Source: JAPOUP01 sp965203255 | GTDB lineage: Bacteria; Pseudomonadota; Alphaproteobacteria; Rhodobacterales; Rhodobacteraceae | DNA length: 64,000 nt | Direction of reading: 5' to 3' | Assembly: GCA_965203255.1 (NCBI GenBank) | Contig: OZ241882.1 | Span: forward strand, 5,332,001 to 5,396,000 | Part shown: positions 27,926 to 37,816 of the stretch, piece by piece | How positions within the stretch are numbered: position 1 is the first letter of the stretch | Layout of the letters: every line of letters begins with the position of its first letter | Position numbers and translations under genes: made by a program | The notes under the pieces: generated by a model | What the model was told of the DNA's origin: nothing | Seen by the model: the letters and a program-made list of their open reading frames with translations, nothing else | Database searches by the model: none

Positions 27926-30370
27926 TCACTCCGTTGGATGGACATCTGACGAATGGCGGCATATGGGTTCGGTGGGGCGCTCTGGACCCAATCCCATCAG
28001 CCGCTCCACCTCCGCATCCAGAAGCCGGTCGTTTGCACCGCCGTGAATTGGCACCCGACCGATTTCCAGAAACAGCGGTGCAGCCATCGGCGTCAACTGG
28101 CCCAGTTCCACATGGTCAATCCGGCCGACAGTACGAGCCAGCATCTCCTCGATGCGTCCGAAGTCAACCAGTCCCTTCATCGCCTCTTCCCGTGTGATCC
28201 TCAAGAGCAAGTGGTTGGGATCATACTTCCGCAGGGTGTCATAGAGAATGTCACTGGAGAACGCCGTTTGACGAGCAGTGCGGCGCTTACCTCTGGATTG
28301 CCTGTCGATCAGGCCCGAAATCACTGCGCTGGCCTTGAATGTCCGTTTCATGACCGCGTTGCCGGCAAGCCAGGTTTCAAATGCCTCGCGTAACTGGTTT
28401 CCTTCGAACAGCTTCGGAGCATCCGCCACACGATCAAGGCCCCAGATCAGAACAGCATAGTCGTTCGACACGAATCCCAGCGGATTAAGTCCCATGGCCT
28501 CCATTCGCTGCGTCAGAAGAAGTCCAAGGGTCTGCATCGCATTGCGCCCCGCAAAGCCGTAAACGCAGATGTTCTGGCTGCCGTCATGGGGAAAGCTCTC
28601 GACAAGAAGACGATCGGACTCCGGAAGTTTGGACACGGCCCGCTGCTTTGCCAGCCATTCCGCCGTGTGAGCTGGTAGCTCCGGCCAGTCTTCCTTTCCA
28701 AGAATGTTCAGAATTCGCTGCGATAGCTGTGTGGATGTGGCAAATTTCGTCCCCATGAACGTGGCAATTCGCGGCTTTCTGGCCCTATCACGGGAGACTT
28801 CGACCACTGTTTCGCGCATCCGGTCGTAACGCACGGTCTGACCGCCGATGAGGAAAGTATCGCCCGGCGTCAGCGTTGCCGCGAAGGCCTCTTCGATCTC
28901 TCCCAGAGATTTCCTTTGGCCCCGCATCCGTACCTTCACCAGATCAGTGTCCTGGATCGTGCCTATGTTCATTCTTATACGATTTGCCGAACGGGGGTCG
29001 CGCAGCTGCCAAAGACCGCCGCGAAGGACCAGCCGTTGCCAAAGATCGTAGGATCGTAGTGCGTAGCCGCCTGTAGCGCAGAATTCCACGCAAGCGTCGA
29101 AATCCTTCCGGCTCAGCGAGGAATAGGCTCCAACGGAACGAACTTCGGAAAACAGATCATCCGCCCGAAAGGGTCCCGCACAGGCTGAAATCAGAATATG
29201 TTGGCATAGAACGTCACGTGGACCTTGGCCCCTTGGCTCACCGTCGAGCGCGTGGTCGCGAACCGCCTCCAAAGCCGCCATGCACTCGACAACCTCAAAG
29301 CGATTGGCGGGCACCAGTATGGCCTTCGACGGAGCATGGTATTGGTGATTGGCGCGTCCTATTCTCTGAACAAGACGCTTTACGTTTTTAGGTGCGCCTA
29401 CCTGTATGATGAGGTCCACGTCACCCCAGTCAATACCGAGATCGAGCGTTCCAGTGCAGACAACCGCCCGCAATTCACCCCGTGACATCGATGCTTCAGT
29501 ACTCTGTCGCTGCTGGCGTGCCAGCGATCCGTGGTGAATTCCGATGGGCAGCCCTTCGCTGTTGGCAAGCCAAAGATTGTGGAAGAATATCTCCGCCTGC
29601 GCTCGGGTGTTGTGGAAGATCAGGGTGGTGTTGTGTCGCTTGACCTCTTCGAGAACCGCCGGAACGGCATAGGATGCGCCCCCGCCCGCCCAAGGAGGCA
29701 ACTCCTTTGTCCGAAGCATCGATATTTCGGGATCGGGTCCTACGTCGGCTTCAACGATAGCACAGGTGTTCGGATGGTGGGCCAATAGATTTGCGATTGC
29801 TGGCGGATCCTCGACCGTCGCGCTTAGACCTACGCGTCTCAGGGCAGGGCATAAGCTCTGCAGCCGCGCCAGAGACAGCATGAGTTGATCGCCGCGTTTA
29901 CTCTCCGCGAGGGCGTGGATTTCGTCCACTATCACCCGCTGCAGACCATCGAAGACCCGAGCAGTGTCCTCGTAGGAGATCAGAAGGGCAAGGCTCTCCG
30001 GTGTGGTCAGCAGAATGTGTGGTGGGTCGGCACGCTGCCGCCTCCTGACGACATTGGATGTATCGCCAGTTCGTTCCTCAATTCGAATCGGGAGACCCAT
30101 CTCCCCGATGGGCTGTAGGAGGTTACGCCTGATGTCCGCAGCCAATGCCTTCAGCGGCGAGACATAGATTGTGTGCAGTCCGTCATGCTTTCCGCCTGCC
30201 AGTTCGGCCAATGTCGGCAGGAATCCAGCGAGTGTCTTTCCACCGCCTGTTGGTGCAATCAGCATAAGTGCCGACTCGGCGGCGCGTTCCATAAGTTCGC
30301 GTTGGTGTGGATGGAAGTTCCAGCCGCGTGACGCAAACCATCGATCGAATTCGGGGGGTGGAACCCTCAT
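27926..30370 (-). CDS. ligase-associated DEXH-box helicase (Lhr-like)
   Basis: Superfamily 2 helicase of 814 aa. Motif I is IAPTGGGKTLAGFLP near residue 38, motif II VIVDEIHALAESKRG, motif III LSATVEDP, and motif VI LVQRIGRANHQ. A winged-helix part and an Lhr-type C-terminal region follow. The pairing with PdeM defines the ligase-associated DNA damage response helicase group. The frame starts MRVPPPEFDRWFASRGWNFHPHQ, as usual for these proteins. Confidence 0.93.
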   Translation of the reverse strand: MRVPPPEFDRWFASRGWNFHPHQRELMERAAESALMLIAPTGGGKTLAGFLPTLAELAGGKHDGLHTIYVSPLKALAADIRRNLLQPIGEMGLPIRIEERTGDTSNVVRRRQRADPPHILLTTPESLALLISYEDTARVFDGLQRVIVDEIHALAESKRGDQLMLSLARLQSLCPALRRVGLSATVEDPPAIANLLAHHPNTCAIVEADVGPDPEISMLRTKELPPWAGGGASYAVPAVLEEVKRHNTTLIFHNTRAQAEIFFHNLWLANSEGLPIGIHHGSLARQQRQSTEASMSRGELRAVVCTGTLDLGIDWGDVDLIIQVGAPKNVKRLVQRIGRANHQYHAPSKAILVPANRFEVVECMAALEAVRDHALDGEPRGQGPRDVLCQHILISACAGPFRADDLFSEVRSVGAYSSLSRKDFDACVEFCATGGYALRSYDLWQRLVLRGGLWQLRDPRSANRIRMNIGTIQDTDLVKVRMRGQRKSLGEIEEAFAATLTPGDTFLIGGQTVRYDRMRETVVEVSRDRARKPRIATFMGTKFATSTQLSQRILNILGKEDWPELPAHTAEWLAKQRAVSKLPESDRLLVESFPHDGSQNICVYGFAGRNAMQTLGLLLTQRMEAMGLNPLGFVSNDYAVLIWGLDRVADAPKLFEGNQLREAFETWLAGNAVMKRTFKASAVISGLIDRQSRGKRRTARQTAFSSDILYDTLRKYDPNHLLLRITREEAMKGLVDFGRIEEMLARTVGRIDHVELGQLTPMAAPLFLEIGRVPIHGGANDRLLDAEVERLMGLGPERPTEPICRHSSDVHPTE

Positions 30371-31287
30371 GGGCTCGATGCTCCAGATTCCGGGAGCGCT
30401 TCACCGGGGGATTTGGCCAGACAGCCGTGATGAAAATAGATATTTGAGCTCGGGGATTGCGCCCGGAAGTGCCCGTTCATGGAGAGCAATTCCCTGCTCC
30501 CTTCAAGGAATTCAACCCAGAACGGGTGTCTGTCTGCACCGGTTTCGTGACAGGCGTATTTCTCCGGCTTGAAACCAAATTATTGAAATATAACGATATT
30601 TGACCCTTCCCGTCCGAATCCACAGAAGACGGCCTCCGGAAGCCGCCCCACTGAAACGTCTGACCCAGGCGGTTCCCCTTCGCGCCGAATCGCCCGGCCC
30701 CCGACCCTATCCGGTCGGCCCGGCTGTCGGCGACGGACCCGCCGGACCTGCTGCGTGGTTCGGTGATCGTCAGGGGCTGACTCATATAGTGTCAGGTAGG
30801 CAAACGGAAGCTCCGTATCAATGTCAATGTATGCGCCGCCGATGGTCGTTTCCAAGAATGCACCGGTATCAGGCGAACATCCGCAGATTACGATATCGGA
30901 ATCTGGTCGGTCGAATCCGCCACCTATGCGAAGGGAAGGATATGGTCGGACATGCTCAATTAGTGCGGATTGGGGCTGCGTTGAATGATGCCGCTTCGTG
31001 GATATCATCTGATCCAATTGTATGCCATCGGACGATGGTCGGAACGATTGGCGGTCTGGACCCGGCGGCATGCAGAGAGGTCTGCCCGCCACCGTCCATA
31101 TTACGTGCCCTGATTCCCAGTCCGCGAAATCACTGCGGCTGGAGGTCGATATGGCGCAGAAGGTGGTCTTTACCGAGATCTGCTGACCCAGAATCCCGGT
31201 GAAGGTGTGCTGCGCCCCTATTCGCCCGGAACGCACGGGGAGACCGTCGCCGGAGCGCGGAATGCCTCCAGTAGTGGGAATCCCTTT
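30371..31287. other. about 0.9 kb without a recognised gene
   Basis: A minus-strand open frame at 30580-31236, downstream of the AAA ATPase, contains a protein-like stretch (RIGGGFDRPDSDIVICG, then AFLETTIGGAYIDIDTELPF) but its ends are basic and low in complexity and I cannot assign it. An AT-rich spot near 30575-30602 might be a promoter. I leave it uncalled as a gene. Confidence 0.4.
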
Positions 31288-32538
31288 CTAGGGTTCCACT
31301 GTTTCGTCCATGTCCGGTTCGCTGACGGAAGGGTTCATATCCGGTTCCGTTCCCTGATTTATCAGGAATGACCTGAATGAGGGAATCGGGGAATATACTG
31401 TATTGTCCATTCGGATGTACAGCGCGCCTTGGTGGATGAGGTGGTCAAGGAACGACTCCGCGTCCTTTCCTTTCGGAAGCCGTTGGCCGGGACGGTCAAC
31501 GACACTGTTCTCCACCAGTTCCTGCATCTGTCGGTAGTGCATACCGTTCTTCAGTCCCGCCATTACCCGGGAGGTCAGGATATCCGCCCGCCGCATATCC
31601 AAGCTATTCTGATCCCAATAGTACTTCCGGCGCCTGTCCAGGGTCTGTCGTTCCAGTTGCGCCCAGTCGAACCGATTCATGTCACCATGGTTCCGCAGGG
31701 TTTCCCGCGTCAGGGCCTTTAGGGTGAAATGCAGGTGACGCGGCCAGCCCTCGCAGGGCGAGGACAGGGCTTCCAGCTGCGGTAGATGCCGAGAGGAGTC
31801 GATTCTGAATTTCCCGCAGAACCCCGACATTAGGTCCATGGTCTCGTCACGAGTGAGTGGTTTGACCTCATGAATGGTATGGCCTCGGGTCAAATCCATT
31901 CTCCGGGCGCGTTCGGCGGTGTCGGACAGGCCGGCCAGCACGAGGACCACCGGCAGACCGGTGGTGCCATCGTGGATCCCCTGCAGCGTCTTTGCCACAG
32001 GCGCGTCCGGCTCCAGCCGGAATCGCTGCGCCTCGTCGATGGTCAGGATGATTGGGCGGTCGGGCAGGCAGCCGCTAGCGGTCGCCCAGAGCCGCAGGGA
32101 ATCCCAGGTGGCGGCTGGAACCGCTTCCGTCCGTGTTCTGGACCTTCCGATTCTGGCTCCGACGGAGTCGGTGCCCACACCCAGACCGAAACCGCGCGTG
32201 TGGCTATGTTCGGCAAGGAATTTCGGAGCGTGTTTTTCCGACAGCATGCGGGCGATGGGGCCGAGTATGTCAACAGGTTCGTTGATATCGCCAGTCAACA
32301 GGATCCGGACATGGGCGTTTCCGGCTTCTCTAGCCTGTCTAAGCAGCTCCTTCAGCAAGCTGCTCTTGCCGGCTCCCGGAGCGCCCTGCACGATCTGCGT
32401 CATCTTTGCTTCATCAGACGGTTTTGTGGAGGCCACCATGATTGCTTCGATGATTTCGCGTCGGCCGACAAAAACCGGTGGCGAAGCGCCTTCACCACGT
32501 TTCAGGAATTCCCGTAATCCTTCATAGTCAACTGGCAT
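31288..32538 (-). CDS. stand-alone AAA-family ATPase
   Basis: 416-residue P-loop protein, with Walker A QGAPGAGKSSLL at about 51-62, Walker B IILTIDEAQRF near 164-174, and sensor-like VLVLAGLSDTAERARR. The C-terminal half is helical and possibly winged-helix (LPKGKDAESFLDHLIHQGALY), as in Orc1/Cdc6- or STAND-like ATPases. It has no recognisable partner: both sides are gene-poor for nearly 900 bp. The N-terminus MPVDYEGLREFLKRGEGASPPVFVGR is well formed. Function unknown. Confidence 0.8.
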   Translation of the reverse strand: MPVDYEGLREFLKRGEGASPPVFVGRREIIEAIMVASTKPSDEAKMTQIVQGAPGAGKSSLLKELLRQAREAGNAHVRILLTGDINEPVDILGPIARMLSEKHAPKFLAEHSHTRGFGLGVGTDSVGARIGRSRTRTEAVPAATWDSLRLWATASGCLPDRPIILTIDEAQRFRLEPDAPVAKTLQGIHDGTTGLPVVLVLAGLSDTAERARRMDLTRGHTIHEVKPLTRDETMDLMSGFCGKFRIDSSRHLPQLEALSSPCEGWPRHLHFTLKALTRETLRNHGDMNRFDWAQLERQTLDRRRKYYWDQNSLDMRRADILTSRVMAGLKNGMHYRQMQELVENSVVDRPGQRLPKGKDAESFLDHLIHQGALYIRMDNTVYSPIPSFRSFLINQGTEPDMNPSVSEPDMDETVEP

Positions 32539-33417
32539 GGAAACCGGTCTGTTCTTTCCCTATCCATGATGAATCTAGACGAAAGAACCATGGCTTTCAA
32601 AGGATTTCAGGTCCAATGATCCCAAGAAGCATCCATTGGGGCGCACAACCTTGAATCGCATAGGCACCCCTTGAGACGACAGGTATCTTTTGGGGGGATT
32701 ATTTACCTTGCTGAAACGGGCTTTCCGGGCGGGCCGGGATTTCAGGAGTTAGGTACTGGTCTGGAGAGGGTCCGCGCTGCCATGACGTGGGCCTTCCGGG
32801 GCACATCCGATTTGGCAGTCACCATATGCGCTGTCGCTTTCGCGGATGATTCGTCCGGAAGTCCGGTTTTCCCGTCGAATTCCCTTCCGAACAACCGGAC
32901 TCAGATTCCCAAAGCCGCAGAACCAAGACTTTCGTTGGAAAATACATACCTGTCGCGACAACCGGGAAGTCCCCCAATCCGTCGAATGGGGTGATCGGTG
33001 TATCGAACAGCCGCTACATGACTTTCTGACGCGCCGATTGCATGACTACGCCTCAAGTCCATCCAGTTCCATCAGGGATGTTGCCACGCTGGAGCGCACT
33101 TCAGCGCCCGACCGGGCGACAGACCGTCGTGAAACCCCGCGAAATGTTGCTCTGATCCGAAAGACCGGCCAGGTTCGGGTCGCCGGTTTGGCTGCCGCTG
33201 GAGGTTACCGGCCCCAGTTCAGGTTCGGGCAAAATAGACCCAGAGCTGTCCTTGACCAAAAGACCGACAACGCGACCCAAGGACCGGAATGCCACACAGA
33301 AGTTGTTGCGTCGCGAACGTCACCGGGATCACCTCGGGACTGTTGGGGAGCCATTGGGCATCGACCATCTGCCGGGGCCAGCGATGGTCGACCTTGGAAG
33401 TGGTGTCGCGAAAGGAC
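32539..33417. other. about 0.9 kb without a recognised gene
   Basis: It lies between the lone AAA ATPase (start at 32538) and the 3' end of scoB. Long frames are open on the plus strand but run antisense into scoB and give no recognisable protein. No repeat or RNA gene is evident. Confidence 0.45.
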
Positions 33418-34044
33418 TCAAACGATCGCCGCCTCCGTGGCCGCCACCAGTTCCTCGCGTGTGACCCCTGGAGCAAGTTCCTCGATCCTGAGACCTCCAT
33501 CCGCTACGTCAAGAACACCAAGATTCGTGATTATCCTGTCAACCACGCTCTTGCCAGTCAACGGCAGCGTGCAGCGCTTGAGAACCTTTGAGTCGCCGTG
33601 CTTGTTCGTATGGTCCATCACGACAACGACCCGGCCAACACCGGCCACCAAATCCATGGCGCCTCCCATTCCTTTCACCAGCTTGCCGGGGATCATCCAG
33701 TTCGCTAGATCACCCTTCTCGTCGACCTCCATGGCGCCGAGAATCGCCAGGGCGATCTTTCCACCGCGAATCATGCCAAAGCTGGTGGCGCTGTCGAAAT
33801 AGCTGGTGCGGTCCAGCGCAGTGACTGTCTGCTTGCCGGCGTTGATCAGGTCGGCGTCGATTTCATCGTCGGTGGGAAACGGTCCAATGCCCAGCATGCC
33901 GTTTTCAGACTGCAATGTCACGTCTATGCCTTCCGGAACGTAATTCGCCACCAGTGTCGGAATTCCAATGCCAAGGTTGACATACATTCCATCTTCGAGT
34001 TCGTGCGCGGCCCGTTCGGCCATTTGATTCCGGTCCCAAGGCAT
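33418..34044 (-). CDS. scoB: 3-oxoacid CoA-transferase subunit B
   Basis: Beta subunit of a succinyl-CoA:3-oxoacid (acetoacetate) CoA-transferase. The start MPWDRNQMAERAAHELEDG gives 208 aa. The catalytic glutamate lies in LQSENGMLGIGPFP, and GGAMDLVAGVGRVVVVMDH is also typical. It lies 16 bp after scoA. Together they activate acetoacetate and related oxoacids for ketone-body or PHB-derived carbon use. Confidence 0.94.
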   Translation of the reverse strand: MPWDRNQMAERAAHELEDGMYVNLGIGIPTLVANYVPEGIDVTLQSENGMLGIGPFPTDDEIDADLINAGKQTVTALDRTSYFDSATSFGMIRGGKIALAILGAMEVDEKGDLANWMIPGKLVKGMGGAMDLVAGVGRVVVVMDHTNKHGDSKVLKRCTLPLTGKSVVDRIITNLGVLDVADGGLRIEELAPGVTREELVAATEAAIV

Positions 34045-34060
34045 GTCTCGGCTCCTTCGC

Positions 34061-34756
34061 TTAAGCCGCACGGGTTGTGCGTTGTTCGATACGTTTCTCG
34101 TGCTGGCCTTGAATCAGTCTATGTACGTAGATCCCAGGAAGATGGACATGATCTGGATCCAGACTTCCCGTCGGAACGATCTCCTCAACTTCCATGACGC
34201 AGACCCGGCCGCACATAGCCGCCGGAGGATTGAAATTCCGTGCCGTCTTGCGGAAGACCGCGTTGCCGGTCTCATCCGCCTTCCAGGCCTTCACGATCGA
34301 GAGGTCGGCGACGATGCTGCGTTCCAGAATGTAGGTCTCATCATTGAAAACCTTGTGTTCCTTGCCTTCGGCAATGACGGTGCCGACGCCGGTCCTTGTG
34401 TAGAATCCCGGAATGCCACATCCACCAGCCCTCATCCGCTCGGCGAGTGTACCCTGCGGGGTGAACTCGAGTTCCAATTCGCCGCTTAGATACTGCCGCA
34501 TGAACTCCGCGTTCTCGCCCACGTAGGAACTGATCATCTTCCTGACCTGACGGGTCCGTAGCAGGACGCCGAGCCCAAAGTCGTCAACCCCGGCGTTGTT
34601 TGAAACAACCGTCAGATCCTTGGTTCCCGCGCTACAGACCGCCGCGATCAGGTTTTCCGGAATGCCGCAGAGACCGAAACCTCCTGCGGCGATAAGCATG
34701 CCGTCATGCAGCAACCCGTCGAGCGCGGACAAGGCCGAATCATGGATTTTCTTCAT
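34061..34756 (-). CDS. scoA: 3-oxoacid CoA-transferase subunit A
   Basis: Alpha subunit, 231 aa, with the CoA-binding signature LIAAGGFGLCGIPENLI near residue 21 and GGCGIPGFYTRTGVGT in the middle. It begins 84 bp downstream of topA on the same strand, but the topA-scoA linkage is probably incidental. Substrate specificity (acetoacetate versus oxoadipate) cannot be settled from sequence alone; no protocatechuate-pathway genes lie nearby, which favours acetoacetate. Confidence 0.93.
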   Translation of the reverse strand: MKKIHDSALSALDGLLHDGMLIAAGGFGLCGIPENLIAAVCSAGTKDLTVVSNNAGVDDFGLGVLLRTRQVRKMISSYVGENAEFMRQYLSGELELEFTPQGTLAERMRAGGCGIPGFYTRTGVGTVIAEGKEHKVFNDETYILERSIVADLSIVKAWKADETGNAVFRKTARNFNPPAAMCGRVCVMEVEEIVPTGSLDPDHVHLPGIYVHRLIQGQHEKRIEQRTTRAA

Positions 34757-34840
34757 CTGGTTCCCTCTGTGTTCAGCATTGCCTCAAATCCCTTGATCCG
34801 GAAAAGGAGTCAATTCGGATACCAGGACTAGGTAAGGCAG

Positions 34841-37372
34841 CTATCTTTTCGTTCGTCGAGTGCGGCTCCCTGATCGGCCCTTGCTCCTTGCGGCTCTTTC
34901 ATCTACTAGGCGAACGGCCATTTCCATGTTCACCGATAAGGGTTCCACGCCCTCTGGCAAAGTGGCGTTGACTTTCCCCCATTTCACATATGGGCCGTAC
35001 CGCCCATCCATGATGTTGACCGGACCACCGTGCTCTGGATGCTCACCGAGTTCTTTCATTGGTTTGGGTGTCAAGCGACTTCCCCTTCCTCGACTTTGAG
35101 CGGATATCGCCAGAAGTTCAACTGCCCGATTCATTCCCAACTCGAACACTTCGTCTGAATTCTTGAGGTTCGCGGACCGCCGCCCGTGTCGAATGTATGG
35201 CCCATATCGGCCAATGTCTGCCAGGATCGAAACGCCGTCTTCGGGATGCGGCCCTACATCGCGCGGAAGTCCGAGAAGCTTCAGGGCCGACTTCAGGTCG
35301 ATCGTGTCGGGTGACCAGTCCTTTGGAAGACTGGCCCGTGGCGGTTTCTCCCCGCCAGACGACTGTGCGCCCCGCTGAACGTAGAAACCAAACCGACCGG
35401 ATTTCAGGACTATGTCGTCACTGCCGTCTCTTCCCAGAATTCTATCACCATCATTGGTCTGGTCGTTCTGCCCGTTTGGATCCCCTGACAGGGACCGGGT
35501 GAATCTGCAGTCCGGGTAGTTTCCGCAACCTATGAAGCCACCGGAGCGGGATGTCTTGAGATGTAGTCGCCCCTTGCCGCAAACCGGGCAGACCCGCGGG
35601 TCCGACCCGTCGTCGCGGGGTGGATAGAGTTGTGGCGCCAGGGCTGTGTCGAGTCTCTCAAGCACTTCCGTCACGCGGAGTTCGGACGTCTCGTCCACCT
35701 GTGCCTTGAAGTTCCGCCAGAACCGTTCAAGTACGTTCTTCCACTCCCGTTTGCCAGCCGTGATGTCGTCAAGTTCCTCCTCAAGGTTGGCGGTGAATTC
35801 ATAGCCGACGTATTTCCTGAAGAAATTCAGCAGGAAGATGGTGACAATCCGTCCCTTGTCCTCCGGCACCAGTCGATCCCTTTCCTTACGCACGTATTCG
35901 CGATCCTGAATCGTGGTTACGACGCTGGCGTAGGTGGATGGGCGACCTATGCCAAGTTCTTCCATCTTCTTGACTAGCGTCGCTTCGGTGTAGCGGGGCG
36001 GAGGCTGGGTGAAGTGCTGTTCGGGGGTCACCTCTTGTTTCCCGACGGCTTCGCCCTCATTGATGGTGGGAAGGGTATCTTCGGTGTGGTCTGAATTCTG
36101 GTCGTCTCGGCCCTCTTCGTAGACCCGCATATAGCCGTCAAAGAGAATCACCTGACCGGATGCACGAAGGCCAACCTCGCCGTCTGCGCTTCCTACACTC
36201 ACGGTCGTGCGCTCAAGGCGCGCAGTCTCCATCTGGCTGGCGATCGTACGTTTCCAGATCAGGTCGTAGAGTTTCCGTTGACCGGGTTCACTGATCTTCA
36301 GGTTCTGGGGTCGCAACGCCAGATTCGTAGGGCGAATGCACTCATGCGCTTCCTGCGCGTTCTTTGCCCTGTTCCTGTAGGTGCGCGGAGATTTCGGGAC
36401 AAAGTCCTGACCATACAGGTCCTTGATGACAGCACGGGCGTCGGCCACGGCTTCGGGTGCCATGTCAATCGCATCGGTCCGCATATAGGTGATGTGCCCG
36501 GCCTCGTAGAGTCGCTGCGCCGTGGTCATTGTATCCCTTGGACCCATTCGGAATCTACGGCTTGCTTCCTGCTGCAGTGTCGAAGTTCTGAAGGGTGGGG
36601 CGGGATTGCGTTTCAGTGGCTTTGCCTCGACCGAGGCGACCTTCAGGTCGCGGCTCTTGATCGCCTGTTCGGCAAGTTCGGCCTGGATTCTGTCCTTGAT
36701 GGACAGCTTGTCGAGCTTCTCTCCTGCGAGTTCGGTCAGCCGCGCCTCGAACCGCTGTCCCCGCGGGGTGATGAGCACAGCTTTCACCGACCAGTATTCT
36801 TGGGCGTTGAATGCCTCGATCTCCATTTCGCGCTCAACGATCAGGCGCAGGCACACCGACTGCACCCGACCCGCGCTTCTTGCGCCGGGAAGCTTCCGCC
36901 AAAGTACGGGCGAGAGGTTGAAACCCACCAGATAGTCAAGTGCGCGCCGCGCAAGATAGGCTTCGACCAGATCCCTATCCACATCACGCGGATTGCCCAT
37001 CGCTTCCGTGACGGCATTCCTGGTGATTGCGTTGAACACAACCCGGCTAACCGGCGTGTCCCTCTTGACCACGCGGCGCTTGCGCAGCGCTTCCTCAAGA
37101 TGCCAGCTGATCGCCTCTCCTTCCCGATCAGGGTCGGTGGCGAGGATCAGGGCGTTGTCGGTCTTCAACGCATCGGCGATCGCCCGAACATGCTTTTGCG
37201 ATTCACGTCCGACCTCCCACCTCATTTCAAAACCGCTGTCTGGATCGACGGAGCCATCCTTGGCCGGGAGGTCCCGCACATGGCCAAAGGAAGCCAGTAC
37301 GGTGAACTCCTTTCCCAAATACCGATTGATGGTTTTGGCCTTGGCTGGCGATTCGACCACAACGACTGGCAT
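34841..37372 (-). CDS. topA: DNA topoisomerase I
   Basis: Type IA topoisomerase that relaxes negative supercoils, 843 aa. TOPRIM motifs are VVVESPAKAKTINRYLG at the start and TDPDREGEAISWHLEE near residue 99. The active-site tyrosine is in GHITYMRTDAIDM near residue 297. A tetracysteine zinc ribbon is at CPVCGKGRLHLKTS...CGNYPDC, followed by a basic C-terminal region with repeated GRYGPYI/V units that end in an Arg/Ser/Lys-rich tail. Confidence 0.97.
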   Translation of the reverse strand: MPVVVVESPAKAKTINRYLGKEFTVLASFGHVRDLPAKDGSVDPDSGFEMRWEVGRESQKHVRAIADALKTDNALILATDPDREGEAISWHLEEALRKRRVVKRDTPVSRVVFNAITRNAVTEAMGNPRDVDRDLVEAYLARRALDYLVGFNLSPVLWRKLPGARSAGRVQSVCLRLIVEREMEIEAFNAQEYWSVKAVLITPRGQRFEARLTELAGEKLDKLSIKDRIQAELAEQAIKSRDLKVASVEAKPLKRNPAPPFRTSTLQQEASRRFRMGPRDTMTTAQRLYEAGHITYMRTDAIDMAPEAVADARAVIKDLYGQDFVPKSPRTYRNRAKNAQEAHECIRPTNLALRPQNLKISEPGQRKLYDLIWKRTIASQMETARLERTTVSVGSADGEVGLRASGQVILFDGYMRVYEEGRDDQNSDHTEDTLPTINEGEAVGKQEVTPEQHFTQPPPRYTEATLVKKMEELGIGRPSTYASVVTTIQDREYVRKERDRLVPEDKGRIVTIFLLNFFRKYVGYEFTANLEEELDDITAGKREWKNVLERFWRNFKAQVDETSELRVTEVLERLDTALAPQLYPPRDDGSDPRVCPVCGKGRLHLKTSRSGGFIGCGNYPDCRFTRSLSGDPNGQNDQTNDGDRILGRDGSDDIVLKSGRFGFYVQRGAQSSGGEKPPRASLPKDWSPDTIDLKSALKLLGLPRDVGPHPEDGVSILADIGRYGPYIRHGRRSANLKNSDEVFELGMNRAVELLAISAQSRGRGSRLTPKPMKELGEHPEHGGPVNIMDGRYGPYVKWGKVNATLPEGVEPLSVNMEMAVRLVDERAARSKGRSGSRTRRTKR

Positions 37373-37532
37373 ATGAAATCCTTTCGAATCGACGGCGGAT
37401 ACACTGGCCGGGCAAATGAGCGAACGGAAGTGGGATTGTCAATGTCGGTGAGTCTCAAGATCGATTCGGTCGTCGCAAATGGCAACCGGCGCCTGCAGTC
37501 GTTTCAGGATTGACCTGTTGTCCATTTCGTTT

Positions 37533-37802
37533 TCAGATGGTTCCGGTACGATCAGGGTCCCGGACTCCGAACCGATTTGCCGCAGCCAATTCGATGACGG
37601 GCGTGTGGTGTTCCCGGGGGACTGTGTATCCGACCGGCAGGACGTCCACTGTCATGCGAGGTGTAATCTTCCCGACCCATTCGAGCCATATGTCATCGAT
37701 CTTGGTGCCACTGATGGCGCGAAGGCATGCACGCAATTGGGTTCGATTGACCTGTTTCGGTGGGCGGTGCAGAAAGGTTGGGTCAAGGAAAACAGTCGGC
37801 AT
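37533..37802 (-). CDS. hypothetical protein downstream of tldD
   Basis: Possible 89-residue protein starting MPTVFLDPTFLHRPPKQVNR, 14 bp after the tldD stop on the same strand. Composition is protein-like (IDDIWLEWVGKITPRMTVDV and so on) and codon third positions are unremarkable, but there is no strong ribosome-binding site and I do not recognise a family. It may be translated with tldD or may be a chance frame. Confidence 0.4.
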   Translation of the reverse strand: MPTVFLDPTFLHRPPKQVNRTQLRACLRAISGTKIDDIWLEWVGKITPRMTVDVLPVGYTVPREHHTPVIELAAANRFGVRDPDRTGTI

Positions 37803-37816
37803 CCGGCGTGGTCGCG

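Noticed and set aside
30580..31236. 218-codon minus-strand frame downstream of the lone AAA ATPase
   Set aside because: The middle looks protein-like but the ends do not, and I recognise no family; not enough support to call a gene.
32846..33802. 318-codon plus-strand frame
   Set aside because: Its 3' half is antisense to scoB and the 5' half has no recognisable content.
36278..37513. 411-codon plus-strand open frame
   Set aside because: Antisense to topA, whose motifs are complete; no recognisable protein content.
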